A stretch of DNA of 23,280 bases, from NCBI GenBank assembly GCA_002386405.1, contig DGIP01000155.1, positions 1 to 23,280 of the forward strand. The letters are read 5' to 3'. Under the pieces are notes generated by a model. That model searched no databases. It was not told the DNA's origin and worked only from the letters and a program-made list of their open reading frames with translations. The translations under genes were made by a program, and so were the position numbers. Position 1 is the first letter of the stretch, and each line of letters opens with the position of its first letter. Of the stretch, positions 15,030 through 21,717 are shown piece by piece. Source of the stretch: Stenotrophomonas maltophilia. Its GTDB lineage: Bacteria > Pseudomonadota > Gammaproteobacteria > Xanthomonadales > Xanthomonadaceae.

Positions 15030-15160
15030 GCGGCGGTCACTGAATAAAAACGATGGGTGATGATGCCGTGTAAGACGTGTGATTTGGTACAAATTTCGTT
15101 AAATTTCCGTTTATATGAACGTGATGAAGGTCACATTTTTAGACCTTTGCCCTGTTCATT
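15030..15160 (-). promoter_or_regulatory. AT-rich intergenic segment between the two NlpC/P60 genes
   Basis: This segment is much more AT-rich than its surroundings, especially 15080-15120, and probably holds the promoter of the downstream minus-strand gene. AAGGTC/GACCTT (15127-15132 and 15142-15147) forms a small dyad that could be a weak hairpin after the upstream gene. I cannot assign -35 and -10 boxes with confidence. Confidence 0.4.
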
Positions 15161-15694
15161 TCAGTGAAGGACACGTTTCGCCCCCGTGTAGTGCTGCTTC
15201 CAATAGGTGCCACCCAGCGAATCCAGCCGGACCGTTCCGCCGGTGCTCGGGGCATGCACGAAGCGCCCTTCGCCCACGTAGATGCCGACGTGGAAGACGT
15301 TGCCACGGTCGCCGAAGAACACCAGGTCGCCCGGTGCCAGCCGCTGCGGATCGATCTTCGGGCCCTGCACCGCAGCGAGGTCGCGCGAGGTGCGCGGCAG
15401 CTTCAGGTCCAGCATTTCCCGGTAGACGTAGGCCACCAGCCCGCTGCAGTCGAAGCCTGATTCGGGGGTGTTGCCGCCATACCGGTACGGCGTGCCGACC
15501 AGCCCGATGGCGCGCATCAGCACCGCATTGGCTGCCTGCGGGTCATTGGGCACCACCGTCGGCCAGACCTGGGTGGAGGCGGGCGGCGCGCTGGGGCGGG
15601 TGGTCCTGCCACCGCCGCAGGCGGCCAGCAGGGCCATCGCGAGCAGGGCGGCAACCCGGGCAACAGAGCGGTTCAAGCGCGGAACTGGCGTCAT
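15161..15694 (-). CDS. NlpC/P60 family lipoprotein (peptidoglycan endopeptidase)
   Basis: This 177-residue protein has a lipoprotein signal (VARVAALLAMALLAAC, lipobox Cys26), so it is anchored in a membrane. A short linker leads to an NlpC/P60 domain with catalytic Cys83 (FDCSGLVAYVY), His135 (FHVGIYVGEG) and His147 (VHAPSTG). It resembles E. coli Spr/MepS and NlpC, which are lipoproteins that cut peptide crosslinks during wall growth. The catalytic domain closely parallels that of the downstream gene (GTPYRxGGxxPxSGFDCSGLV in both). The ATG at 15694 is the natural start for the signal peptide. No strong ribosome site is seen. Confidence 0.9.
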   Translation of the reverse strand: MTPVPRLNRSVARVAALLAMALLAACGGGRTTRPSAPPASTQVWPTVVPNDPQAANAVLMRAIGLVGTPYRYGGNTPESGFDCSGLVAYVYREMLDLKLPRTSRDLAAVQGPKIDPQRLAPGDLVFFGDRGNVFHVGIYVGEGRFVHAPSTGGTVRLDSLGGTYWKQHYTGAKRVLH

Positions 15695-15810
15695 GTGCGT
15701 GATGTCCGGATAATGCGCGGCCTCAGAAGGCCGTCATGATGGCGGCGTACTTGGCGGGCGACAACCCGTCCCACCCGTCTGCCCTGGCAGCCTCAGCACA
15801 AGAGTTCCGC

Positions 15811-16290
15811 ATGAAGATCGAAAAAGACCGCGTCGTCCGCTTCCATTACACCGTCGCCGAGCAGGGCCAGGAGCCGATCGAGAGCTCCAGGGACCGTGAC
15901 CCGCTGGCGATCCTGATCGGCCACGGCAACATCATCCCGGGCCTGGAAGCGGCCATGCTGGACAAGGAAGCCGGCGCCACCTTCGAGGTCGACGTCAAGG
16001 CGGCCGATGCCTACGGCGAGCGCAAGGAAGGCCTGACCCAGCGCGTGCCGAAGAAGCATTTCGGTGACACCCGCCTGGTGAAGGGTCAGCAGGTCGTGCT
16101 GCAGACCAACTTCGGCCCGCGCGCCGTGACCGTGGAAAAGGTCGGCATGAGCGTGGTCGACGTGGACCTCAACCACCCGATGGCCGGCAAGGACCTGCAC
16201 TTCTCGGTCGAGATCGTCGACGTGCGTGAAGCCGCTGCCGAAGAACTCGAGCACGGCCACGTGCACGGCGACGGCGGCCACCAGCACTGA
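15811..16290 (+). CDS. slyD: FKBP-type peptidyl-prolyl isomerase, SlyD-like
   Basis: This 159-residue cytoplasmic protein begins MKIEKDRVVRFHYTV and contains the FKBP core motif GHGNIIPGLEAAM (residues ~53-65). The inserted chaperone (IF) domain follows (~70-125, including AYGERKEGLTQRVPKKHF). The C-terminal HPMAGKDLHFSVEIVDVR is the family signature. The tail is His-rich (HGHVHGDGGHQH) but far shorter than the metal-binding tail of E. coli SlyD. It catalyses proline isomerisation, acts as a folding helper and may bind nickel. I chose the ATG at 15811; an upstream in-frame ATG at 15736 would add an unconserved leader. A perfect 12-bp hairpin follows the gene. Confidence 0.93.
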   Translation: MKIEKDRVVRFHYTVAEQGQEPIESSRDRDPLAILIGHGNIIPGLEAAMLDKEAGATFEVDVKAADAYGERKEGLTQRVPKKHFGDTRLVKGQQVVLQTNFGPRAVTVEKVGMSVVDVDLNHPMAGKDLHFSVEIVDVREAAAEELEHGHVHGDGGHQH

Positions 16291-16309
16291 GTGCAGGCCA
16301 CCGCGCAAG

Positions 16310-16337
16310 GCAACGGCCCGCTTCGGCGGGCCGTTGC
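16310..16337 (+). terminator. GC-rich hairpin after slyD
   Basis: GCAACGGCCCGC and GCGGGCCGTTGC form a perfect 12-bp stem capped by a TTCG tetraloop, 19 bp after the slyD stop. There is no U-tract (GTATCTGC follows), so it may be an inefficient terminator or an mRNA 3' stabiliser. Confidence 0.7.
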
Positions 16338-16413
16338 GTATCTGCAGCGTCGAAATGCCGGGCGGACCTTGGGCCGCGGCGGCATACTGTCCGCCCTGCC
16401 AAGCGAGTCGCCC

Positions 16414-17631
16414 GTGAAGCCAGTTTCCCCCACGCTGCTGCCGGTGGCTGCCGGCGACCGCATCGAAGTCATCGACATCCTGCGCGGGGTCGCGCTGCTG
16501 GGCATCCTGTTGATGAACATGGAAGCGCTGAGCGGACCGCTGGACTTGGCGTTCACCGGCATCGACCCGCACTGGCAGGGGCTGGACTACTGGGCCGACG
16601 CGGCCATCTACGTGCTGGTGCAGGGCAAGTTCTTTACCCTGTTCTCGCTGCTGTTCGGCGCCGGCTTTGCCATCATGGCGCAACGCGCCGAAGCGGCGCG
16701 CCGCGACTTCACGACCTTCTACCTGCGCCGCAGCGCCGGCCTGCTGTTGATCGGCCTGTGCCATGCGTTGCTGGTGTGGTCCGGCGACATCCTGGTGATC
16801 TACGCGCTGGTGTCGCTGCCGCTGCTGGCCACGCGCGAAGCGCCGCAACGCTGGTTGCCGGCGATGGGCGTGGTCACCTACCTGTGTGCGGCGGCGATGA
16901 TGCTGCTGCTGGGCGCGATGCTGGGCCTGGTCGGACAGGTCGAAGGCGATGGCGGCGCCCTGGGCTCGGCCATGGCGCAGGGCCAGCAGACCGTTGAACT
17001 GCAGCGCCAGGCGTATGGCCATGGCAGCTTCGGCCAGGCGGTGGCGCAGCGGGCAAGCGACCTGGGTACGGCCCTGTCCGGCGCGCTGATCATCGGCCCG
17101 GAAGTGCTGGGCATGTTCCTGCTGGGCAGCTGGTTAGCGCGCAGTGGCGCGCTGGCCGACCCGGCACGTTTCGAGCGCCTGTACCGCTGGCTGCGGCGCG
17201 GCGCGCTGCCGGCTGGACTGCTGTTGATGCTCATCAGCGCGAGCTGGGTGCCGTACCTGGCGCCGGGCACGTTCACGCCCACTACCGGTGCGGCGTATGC
17301 GTTGTCGTCGGTGGCCAGCCTGCTGATGTGCCTGGGTTACCTGGCCTGGATCGTGCGCTGGCGGCAACGCCTGCGCGTGCTGGCGCCGATGGGGCGGATG
17401 GCGCTGACCCAGTACATCCTGCAGTCGCTGGTGTGCACCTGGCTGTTCTACGGCTACGGGCTGGGCGCGTTCGAGACGATGCCGCGTGCCTGGCAGGTTC
17501 CGTTCGCGGTGGCGCTGTTCGCAGTGCAGGTCCTGCTCAGCCATGCGTGGCTGCGCCACTTCCGGTTCGGGCCGCTGGAGTGGATCTGGCGCGCGATGAC
17601 CTACGGGCGTTGGCCACCGTTGCGCCGATGA
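16414..17631 (+). CDS. DUF418 family integral membrane protein
   Basis: This is a 405-residue inner-membrane protein with about eight to ten hydrophobic segments. The N-terminal RIEVIDILRGVALLGILLMN is the typical opening of DUF418/COG2311 proteins. The C-terminal GRMALTQYILQSLVCTWLFY, followed by a glycine-rich turn, matches the DUF418 domain. The family is related to acyltransferase-3-like membrane proteins; its biochemical role is not established and I do not assign one. The GTG at 16414 is chosen because it sits shortly before the conserved opening, with AGCGAG upstream. A longer open frame reaches back to 16291 through the slyD hairpin and is unlikely to be coding. Confidence 0.88.
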   Translation: MKPVSPTLLPVAAGDRIEVIDILRGVALLGILLMNMEALSGPLDLAFTGIDPHWQGLDYWADAAIYVLVQGKFFTLFSLLFGAGFAIMAQRAEAARRDFTTFYLRRSAGLLLIGLCHALLVWSGDILVIYALVSLPLLATREAPQRWLPAMGVVTYLCAAAMMLLLGAMLGLVGQVEGDGGALGSAMAQGQQTVELQRQAYGHGSFGQAVAQRASDLGTALSGALIIGPEVLGMFLLGSWLARSGALADPARFERLYRWLRRGALPAGLLLMLISASWVPYLAPGTFTPTTGAAYALSSVASLLMCLGYLAWIVRWRQRLRVLAPMGRMALTQYILQSLVCTWLFYGYGLGAFETMPRAWQVPFAVALFAVQVLLSHAWLRHFRFGPLEWIWRAMTYGRWPPLRR

Positions 17632-17690
17632 AACGATTCGGGCCGCGTCGTCACGCCTGAATCGCGACGTGGCGTGGCATGCTGGCGCCC

Positions 17691-19046
17691 ATGACAACGC
17701 ACTACGACTACGATCTGATCGTGCTGGGTGGCGGTTCCGGTGGACTGGCGGCGGCGTTCCGTGCAGCGCAGCACGGCAAGCGCGTGGCGATGCTGGAACC
17801 GGGCGAACTGGGCGGTACCTGCGTCAACGTCGGCTGCGTGCCGAAGAAGGCGATGTGGCTGGCCGCCGACCTCTCCGGGCGCATCGGCCTGGCCGCGGCA
17901 ATGGGCTTCGATGTGCCGGCGCGACCGGCGCTGGACTGGAAGGAACTGGTGGTACATCGCCAGGCCTACATCGCCAACATCCATGCCAGCTACCTCAAGC
18001 GCCTGAACGACAGCAACGTGGTACGCGTACCGCGCAGGGGCCGGCTGCTGGATGCGCACACGGTGGAATGCAGCGATGGCATCCGCATCAGTGGGGAACA
18101 CATCCTGCTGGCCACCGGCGCGCACCCGAAACGCCCCGACATTCCAGGCGCCGAGCTGGGTTCGGTGTCGGATGACTTCTTCAACCTGTGCGGCGCGCCC
18201 GGTCGCGTGGCGATCGTCGGCGGCGGTTACATCGCCGTGGAACTGGCCGGGCTGCTGCAGGCACTCGGCAGCCGGGTGACCCTGCTGGTGCGCGGCGAAC
18301 GGCTGCTGGAACGGTTCGATGCCGAACTGACCGCACAGCTGGCCGAGAACCTGCGCCACCAGGGCGTGCAGGTGATCTGCAACTACCGGCTGCGTGAGCT
18401 GCGGCGCGAGGGCGAGGATCTGCTCGCTTACGGCCACGATGGCCCGACCGAACCGCGCTTCGACCAGGTGTTCTTCGCGACCGGCAGGCGTGGCAACAGC
18501 GCCGGGCTGGGGCTGGAGGAACTGGGCATCGTGGTCGGTGACAAGGGCGAGGTCGAGGTTGATGACTGGCAGACCACTGCGGTGCCCAGCGTGCATGCTG
18601 TTGGCGACATCGCGGGCAGGGTCGGCCTTACCCCGGTGGCCATCGCCGCCGCGCGCAAGTTGATGGACCGCCTGTTCGGCGGCCAGCCGCAGGCGAAGAT
18701 GGACTACGAAAACATCGCCAGCGTCGTGTTCTCGCACCCGGCACTGGGCGCGGTGGGCTTGAGCGAAGAAGAAGCACGCGCGCGCCATGGGGATGTGCGC
18801 GTCTATCGCAGCAACTTCCGCCCGATGCTGCAGGCGCTGGCCGACGGCACCCAGCGCAGCGTCTTCAAACTGGTCTGCGTGGGTGAAGAAGAGCGGGTAG
18901 TGGGCGTGCACCTGCTCGGCGAATCGGCTGACGAGATCCTGCAGGGCTTCGCGGTCGCGGTGAAAATGGGCGTCACCAAGGCCCAGCTCGACGACACCGT
19001 CGCCATTCACCCCACGAGCGCCGAAGAGGTGGTGTTGATGCGCTGA
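17691..19046 (+). CDS. gor: Glutathione-disulfide reductase
   Basis: This 451-residue FAD-dependent enzyme reduces glutathione disulfide using NADPH. The FAD-binding motif GGGSGGLAAA is near residue 13. The redox pair is Cys44 and Cys49 in GGTCVNVGCVPKK. The nucleotide-binding motif is GGGYIAVELAG, and a following arginine in LLVRGERLLERFD fits NADPH specificity. The second FAD motif is HAVGDIAGRVGLTPVA. The C-terminal His440/Glu445 catalytic pair lies in HPTSAEEVVLMR, which is diagnostic of glutathione reductase rather than lipoamide dehydrogenase. The length matches E. coli Gor (450). An ATG at 17679 would add four residues. Its last codons form one arm of a 15-bp hairpin with the stop codon in the loop. 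Confidence 0.95.
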   Translation: MTTHYDYDLIVLGGGSGGLAAAFRAAQHGKRVAMLEPGELGGTCVNVGCVPKKAMWLAADLSGRIGLAAAMGFDVPARPALDWKELVVHRQAYIANIHASYLKRLNDSNVVRVPRRGRLLDAHTVECSDGIRISGEHILLATGAHPKRPDIPGAELGSVSDDFFNLCGAPGRVAIVGGGYIAVELAGLLQALGSRVTLLVRGERLLERFDAELTAQLAENLRHQGVQVICNYRLRELRREGEDLLAYGHDGPTEPRFDQVFFATGRRGNSAGLGLEELGIVVGDKGEVEVDDWQTTAVPSVHAVGDIAGRVGLTPVAIAAARKLMDRLFGGQPQAKMDYENIASVVFSHPALGAVGLSEEEARARHGDVRVYRSNFRPMLQALADGTQRSVFKLVCVGEEERVVGVHLLGESADEILQGFAVAVKMGVTKAQLDDTVAIHPTSAEEVVLMR

Positions 19047-19062
19047 AGCGCATCAACACCAC
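19029..19062 (+). terminator. 15-bp hairpin with the gor stop codon in its loop
   Basis: GTGGTGTTGATGCGC (19029-19043, the last five sense codons of gor) pairs perfectly with GCGCATCAACACCAC (19048-19062) around the loop TGAA, whose TGA is the stop codon. No U-tract follows. It may terminate transcription, block exonucleases or influence ribosome release. Confidence 0.7.
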
Positions 19063-19066
19063 GTCG

Positions 19067-19090
19067 GTAGCAACCGACCGTTGGTCGGTA
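19067..19090. repeat. SMAG/REP-type palindrome between gor and the EamA gene
   Basis: A GTAG head at 19067-19070 precedes ACCGACC-GTT-GGTCGGT (19073-19089), followed again by AG. The layout matches the element at 12448-12479. It directly follows the gor hairpin. Confidence 0.7.
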
Positions 19091-19118
19091 GACATCGGCA
19101 GATGCGACAATGCGTGGG

Positions 19119-20030
19119 ATGTCGCACGCGCTCCCCACCTCCTCCCCACGCCTTGCCACCTCCGGCATCCTGCTTGCCGCCGTCGGCGCGGTAGCGGCCT
19201 CCGGCAAGGCCGTGATCGTCAAGCTTGCCTATCGCCATGGCGTGGATGCCACCACGCTGCTGGCATTGCGCATGCTCATGGCGTTCCCGTTGTTCGCGCT
19301 GCTGGCGGTGTGGTCGGCGCGCCGCGCCACCGCCTTGTCCTGGTCCGACCGGGGCCGGGTGGTGTGGCTGGGCTTCACCGGTTACTACCTTTCCAGCCTG
19401 CTCGATTTCCAGGGACTGCAGTACATCAGCGTGACCCTGGAGCGGTTGATCCTGTACCTCAATCCCACCCTGGTGCTGCTGATCAGCCTGGTGCTGCTGA
19501 AGAAGAAGCCCGGGCGCTGGCAGGTGGCCGCGCTGGTGCTGAGTTATCTCGGCGTGCTGCTTGCCTTCGGCCATGACCTGCAGCTGGAAGGCGGGCGCAT
19601 CGTGCTGGGCAGTGCGCTGGTGTTCGCCAGCGCGCTCAGCTACGCGCTGTACCTGTTCGGCAGCGGCCAGGTGGTGGCGCGGATCGGCGCGATCCGCCTG
19701 ACCGCCTATGCCAGCTGCGTGGCCTGCGTGCTGTGCGTGCTGCACTTCGCGGTGCTGCACCCGCTGCCGGTGCTGTTCCAGCAGCCGGCGCCGGTGTACT
19801 GGCTGTCGCTGGTCAATGCAACGGTCTGCACGGTGCTGCCGGTGCTGGCGATCATGCTGGCGGTGAAGCGGATCGGCTCGTCGCTGGCCGCGCAGGTGGG
19901 TATGCTCGGGCCGGTATCCACCATCGTGATGAGTCTATGGCTGCTCGACGAACCCATGGGCCCCTGGCAGATCCTGGGGACGGCGCTGGTGCTGGTCGGC
20001 GTGCTGCTGGTCAGCCGCGTACGCGCGTGA
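19119..20030 (+). CDS. EamA-type (DMT superfamily) transporter
   Basis: This 303-residue protein has ten hydrophobic segments arranged as two EamA half-repeats. The first half begins GILLAAVGAVAASGKAVIVK, and the second half contains the conserved LVNATVCTVLPVLAIMLAVKRIGSS and WLLDEPMGPWQILGTALVLVG. Positive inside residues KKKPGRWQ mark the link between halves. The family exports or imports small metabolites; the substrate cannot be inferred. The start is the ATG at 19119 or the one at 19110, and neither has a strong ribosome site. The stop overlaps the start of the ATL gene by four bases (GTGA). Confidence 0.9.
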   Translation: MSHALPTSSPRLATSGILLAAVGAVAASGKAVIVKLAYRHGVDATTLLALRMLMAFPLFALLAVWSARRATALSWSDRGRVVWLGFTGYYLSSLLDFQGLQYISVTLERLILYLNPTLVLLISLVLLKKKPGRWQVAALVLSYLGVLLAFGHDLQLEGGRIVLGSALVFASALSYALYLFGSGQVVARIGAIRLTAYASCVACVLCVLHFAVLHPLPVLFQQPAPVYWLSLVNATVCTVLPVLAIMLAVKRIGSSLAAQVGMLGPVSTIVMSLWLLDEPMGPWQILGTALVLVGVLLVSRVRA

Positions 20031-20401
20031 AGAAAGGCGCGCCGCCCGCCGACGACGCAGTGGACGCTGCGGCGCAGGCGCGCGAGCGCATCCTGGCGGT
20101 GATCCGGGCCATCCCACCCGGGCAGGTGATGGGCTACGGCCAGGTGGCCACCAGGGCCGGGCTGCCGGGCCGGGCGCGACTCACCGCACGGGTGCTGGGC
20201 ATGAACGACGATCCGGACCTGCCCTGGCACCGGGTGCTGCGCTCGGATGGCCGCATCGCCATGCCGGAAGGCTCGCGCGGCTGGCGCGAGCAGAACCAGC
20301 GGCTGCGCGCCGAAGGGGTGGTGATGGAGCGTGGCCGGGTCAAGCACATGCCGCGCGGCGGCGGCGATGACCTGGACGCGGCGGTGTGGGGACCGGGCTA
20401 G
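20027..20401 (+). CDS. Alkyltransferase-like protein (ATL, MGMT fold without active cysteine)
   Basis: This 124-residue protein consists only of the DNA-binding domain of O6-alkylguanine-DNA alkyltransferases. It contains IPPGQVMGYGQVATRAG (residues ~29-45) and the helix GRARLTARVLGMN. The active-site motif reads PWHRVL at 66-71, so Trp67 replaces the alkyl-accepting Cys of PCHRV. ATL proteins bind O6-alkylguanine without repairing it and hand the lesion to nucleotide excision repair. The start is a GTG that overlaps the stop of the transporter gene (GTGA), implying translational coupling. A long upstream open frame in the transporter gene is a shadow. Context does not tie it to a repair operon. 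Confidence 0.9.
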   Translation: MKKGAPPADDAVDAAAQARERILAVIRAIPPGQVMGYGQVATRAGLPGRARLTARVLGMNDDPDLPWHRVLRSDGRIAMPEGSRGWREQNQRLRAEGVVMERGRVKHMPRGGGDDLDAAVWGPG

Positions 20402-20437
20402 CCCGTTATGATGGGCGCGGTTCCAAAGGAGGCCCCC

Positions 20438-21109
20438 ATGTTCCCGCGACTGCCCACCGTCACCAAGGCACTGTTGATCGCCAACATCGTGCTGTTCCTG
20501 CTGCAGCAGCCGTTCCTGCTGGGCAACGGCACGTTCGAGCCGTTCATGCTGCAACCGCTGCGCGGTGGCTTCGACCCGTTCTCGCCGGGTGGCAATTTCC
20601 AGCCGTGGCAGCTGCTGACCTACGGCTTCCTGCATGGCAGCTTCGGGCACCTGTTCTTCAACATGCTGGCGCTCTTCATGTTTGGCGCGCCGCTGGAGCA
20701 GACCTGGGGCGAAAAGCGCTTCCTTACCTACTACCTGGTGTGCGTGGCCGGCGCCGGCCTGTGCCAGCTGGCGGTGGGCGCGATGATCACGGACCCGGCC
20801 ACCGTGCTGGGCGCTTCCGGTGGCGTATTCGGCCTGTTGCTGGCCTACGGCATGCTGTTCCCCAACCAGCGCGTGATGCTGTTGTTCCCGCCCATTCCAA
20901 TGAAGGCCCGCACCTTCGTGATCGTGTTCGGCGTGATGGAACTGGTGCTGGGCGCCACCGGCTGGCAGCCGGGCGTGGCCCACTTCGCCCACCTGGGCGG
21001 CATGTTGTTCGGCTGGCTGCTGATCCGTTATTGGCGGGGGCAGCCGCCATTCAACCGGCGCCCACCGGGCGGCCCGAAGCGGCCCAACCACCTGCGCAGC
21101 GTGAAGTAG
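20438..21109 (+). CDS. Rhomboid family intramembrane serine protease
   Basis: This 223-residue protein has about six transmembrane segments. The rhomboid hallmarks are all present: HGSFGHLFFNM at 66-76 in the second helix, the catalytic Ser127 in GASGGVFG and the catalytic His185 in HFAHLGGML. It cleaves substrate proteins within or next to the membrane; no substrate can be named. AAAGGAGG at 20425-20432 is an excellent ribosome site five bases before the ATG. The C-terminus is short, Pro/Arg-rich and cytoplasmic. Directly after the TAG, in the same frame, comes the coding sequence of the DUF4166-like protein. Confidence 0.93.
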   Translation: MFPRLPTVTKALLIANIVLFLLQQPFLLGNGTFEPFMLQPLRGGFDPFSPGGNFQPWQLLTYGFLHGSFGHLFFNMLALFMFGAPLEQTWGEKRFLTYYLVCVAGAGLCQLAVGAMITDPATVLGASGGVFGLLLAYGMLFPNQRVMLLFPPIPMKARTFVIVFGVMELVLGATGWQPGVAHFAHLGGMLFGWLLIRYWRGQPPFNRRPPGGPKRPNHLRSVK

Positions 21110-21148
21110 CTGCGCGACGATCGCGCCGCCGCCAGCCTGTACCGGCAG

Positions 21149-21667
21149 GTGCTGGGCAGTGCCTACGATGCGCTGCCTGCGCAGGTGCAGGCGCTGCACG
21201 ACACGCCCGGGCAGCACCGCTGGAGCGGCACGGCGCAGGTGCGTCGTGGCACCGGGCGGGTGTCACGCCTGGTGGCGGCGGTCATCGGTTTTCCGAAGGC
21301 GGGCGCCGATGTGCCGGTCACCGTGACCTTTTCGCGGGACCAGGGCATCGAGCGCTGGACGCGTGATTTTGGCGGACGCCGGTTTACCTCGTGGCAACGG
21401 CGCGGGGCAGGGCGCAATGAGGCGCTGCTGGTCGAGCGCTTTGGGGTGATCGAGGTCGCGTTGGCGCTGCTGGTGGAAGGCGATCGATTGCTGCTGGTGC
21501 CGCGCCGCTGGTCCTTGCTGGGCGTGCCGCTGCCGAAGGCGCTGCTGCCCAGGGGCACCACCTTCGAAACCGACGTGGATGGCCGGTTCGTGTTCAACGT
21601 GGAGATCGCCGCACCTGGGGTGGGGTTGATCGTTGCGTATCGCGGATCCCTGCAACCGGCGGGGTAA
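21149..21667 (+). CDS. DUF4166-type protein
   Basis: This is a 172-residue protein from a GTG at 21149. VRRGTGRVSRLVAAVIGFPK, then VPVTVTFSRDQGIERWTRDFGGRRF, LVERFGVIEVALALLVEGDR and VDGRFVFNVEIAAPGVGLI follow the pattern of DUF4166, a domain found alone or fused to saccharopine-dehydrogenase-like proteins. The function is unknown. Family-like sequence appears to start earlier: the 13 codons from 21110 read LRDDRAAASLYRQ in the same frame, immediately after the rhomboid TAG stop, and LYRQVLG is a plausible family N-terminus. The true start may therefore be a rare codon such as CTG at 21110, or the gene may be slightly truncated. No ribosome site is evident. Confidence 0.75.
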   Translation: MLGSAYDALPAQVQALHDTPGQHRWSGTAQVRRGTGRVSRLVAAVIGFPKAGADVPVTVTFSRDQGIERWTRDFGGRRFTSWQRRGAGRNEALLVERFGVIEVALALLVEGDRLLLVPRRWSLLGVPLPKALLPRGTTFETDVDGRFVFNVEIAAPGVGLIVAYRGSLQPAG

Positions 21668-21694
21668 AAAAAAGGGCGCCCATGGGGCGCCCTT
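21666..21694 (-). terminator. Rho-independent terminator of the M13 peptidase gene
   Basis: On the minus strand, AAGGGCGCCC and GGGCGCCCTT form a 10-bp stem (21672-21681 and 21685-21694) with a 3-base loop. They are followed by eight T (21666-21673 read in reverse, partly inside the stem). The converging DUF4166 gene may use the same hairpin. Confidence 0.92.
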
Positions 21695-21717
21695 CGTTCA
21701 ATCCATTACCGCGTCGC

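Noticed and set aside
19706..21217. A 503-codon minus-strand open frame across the transporter, ATL and rhomboid genes
   Set aside because: It has low-complexity His/Gln/Arg composition and no domain. The three plus-strand genes it opposes have clear catalytic motifs.
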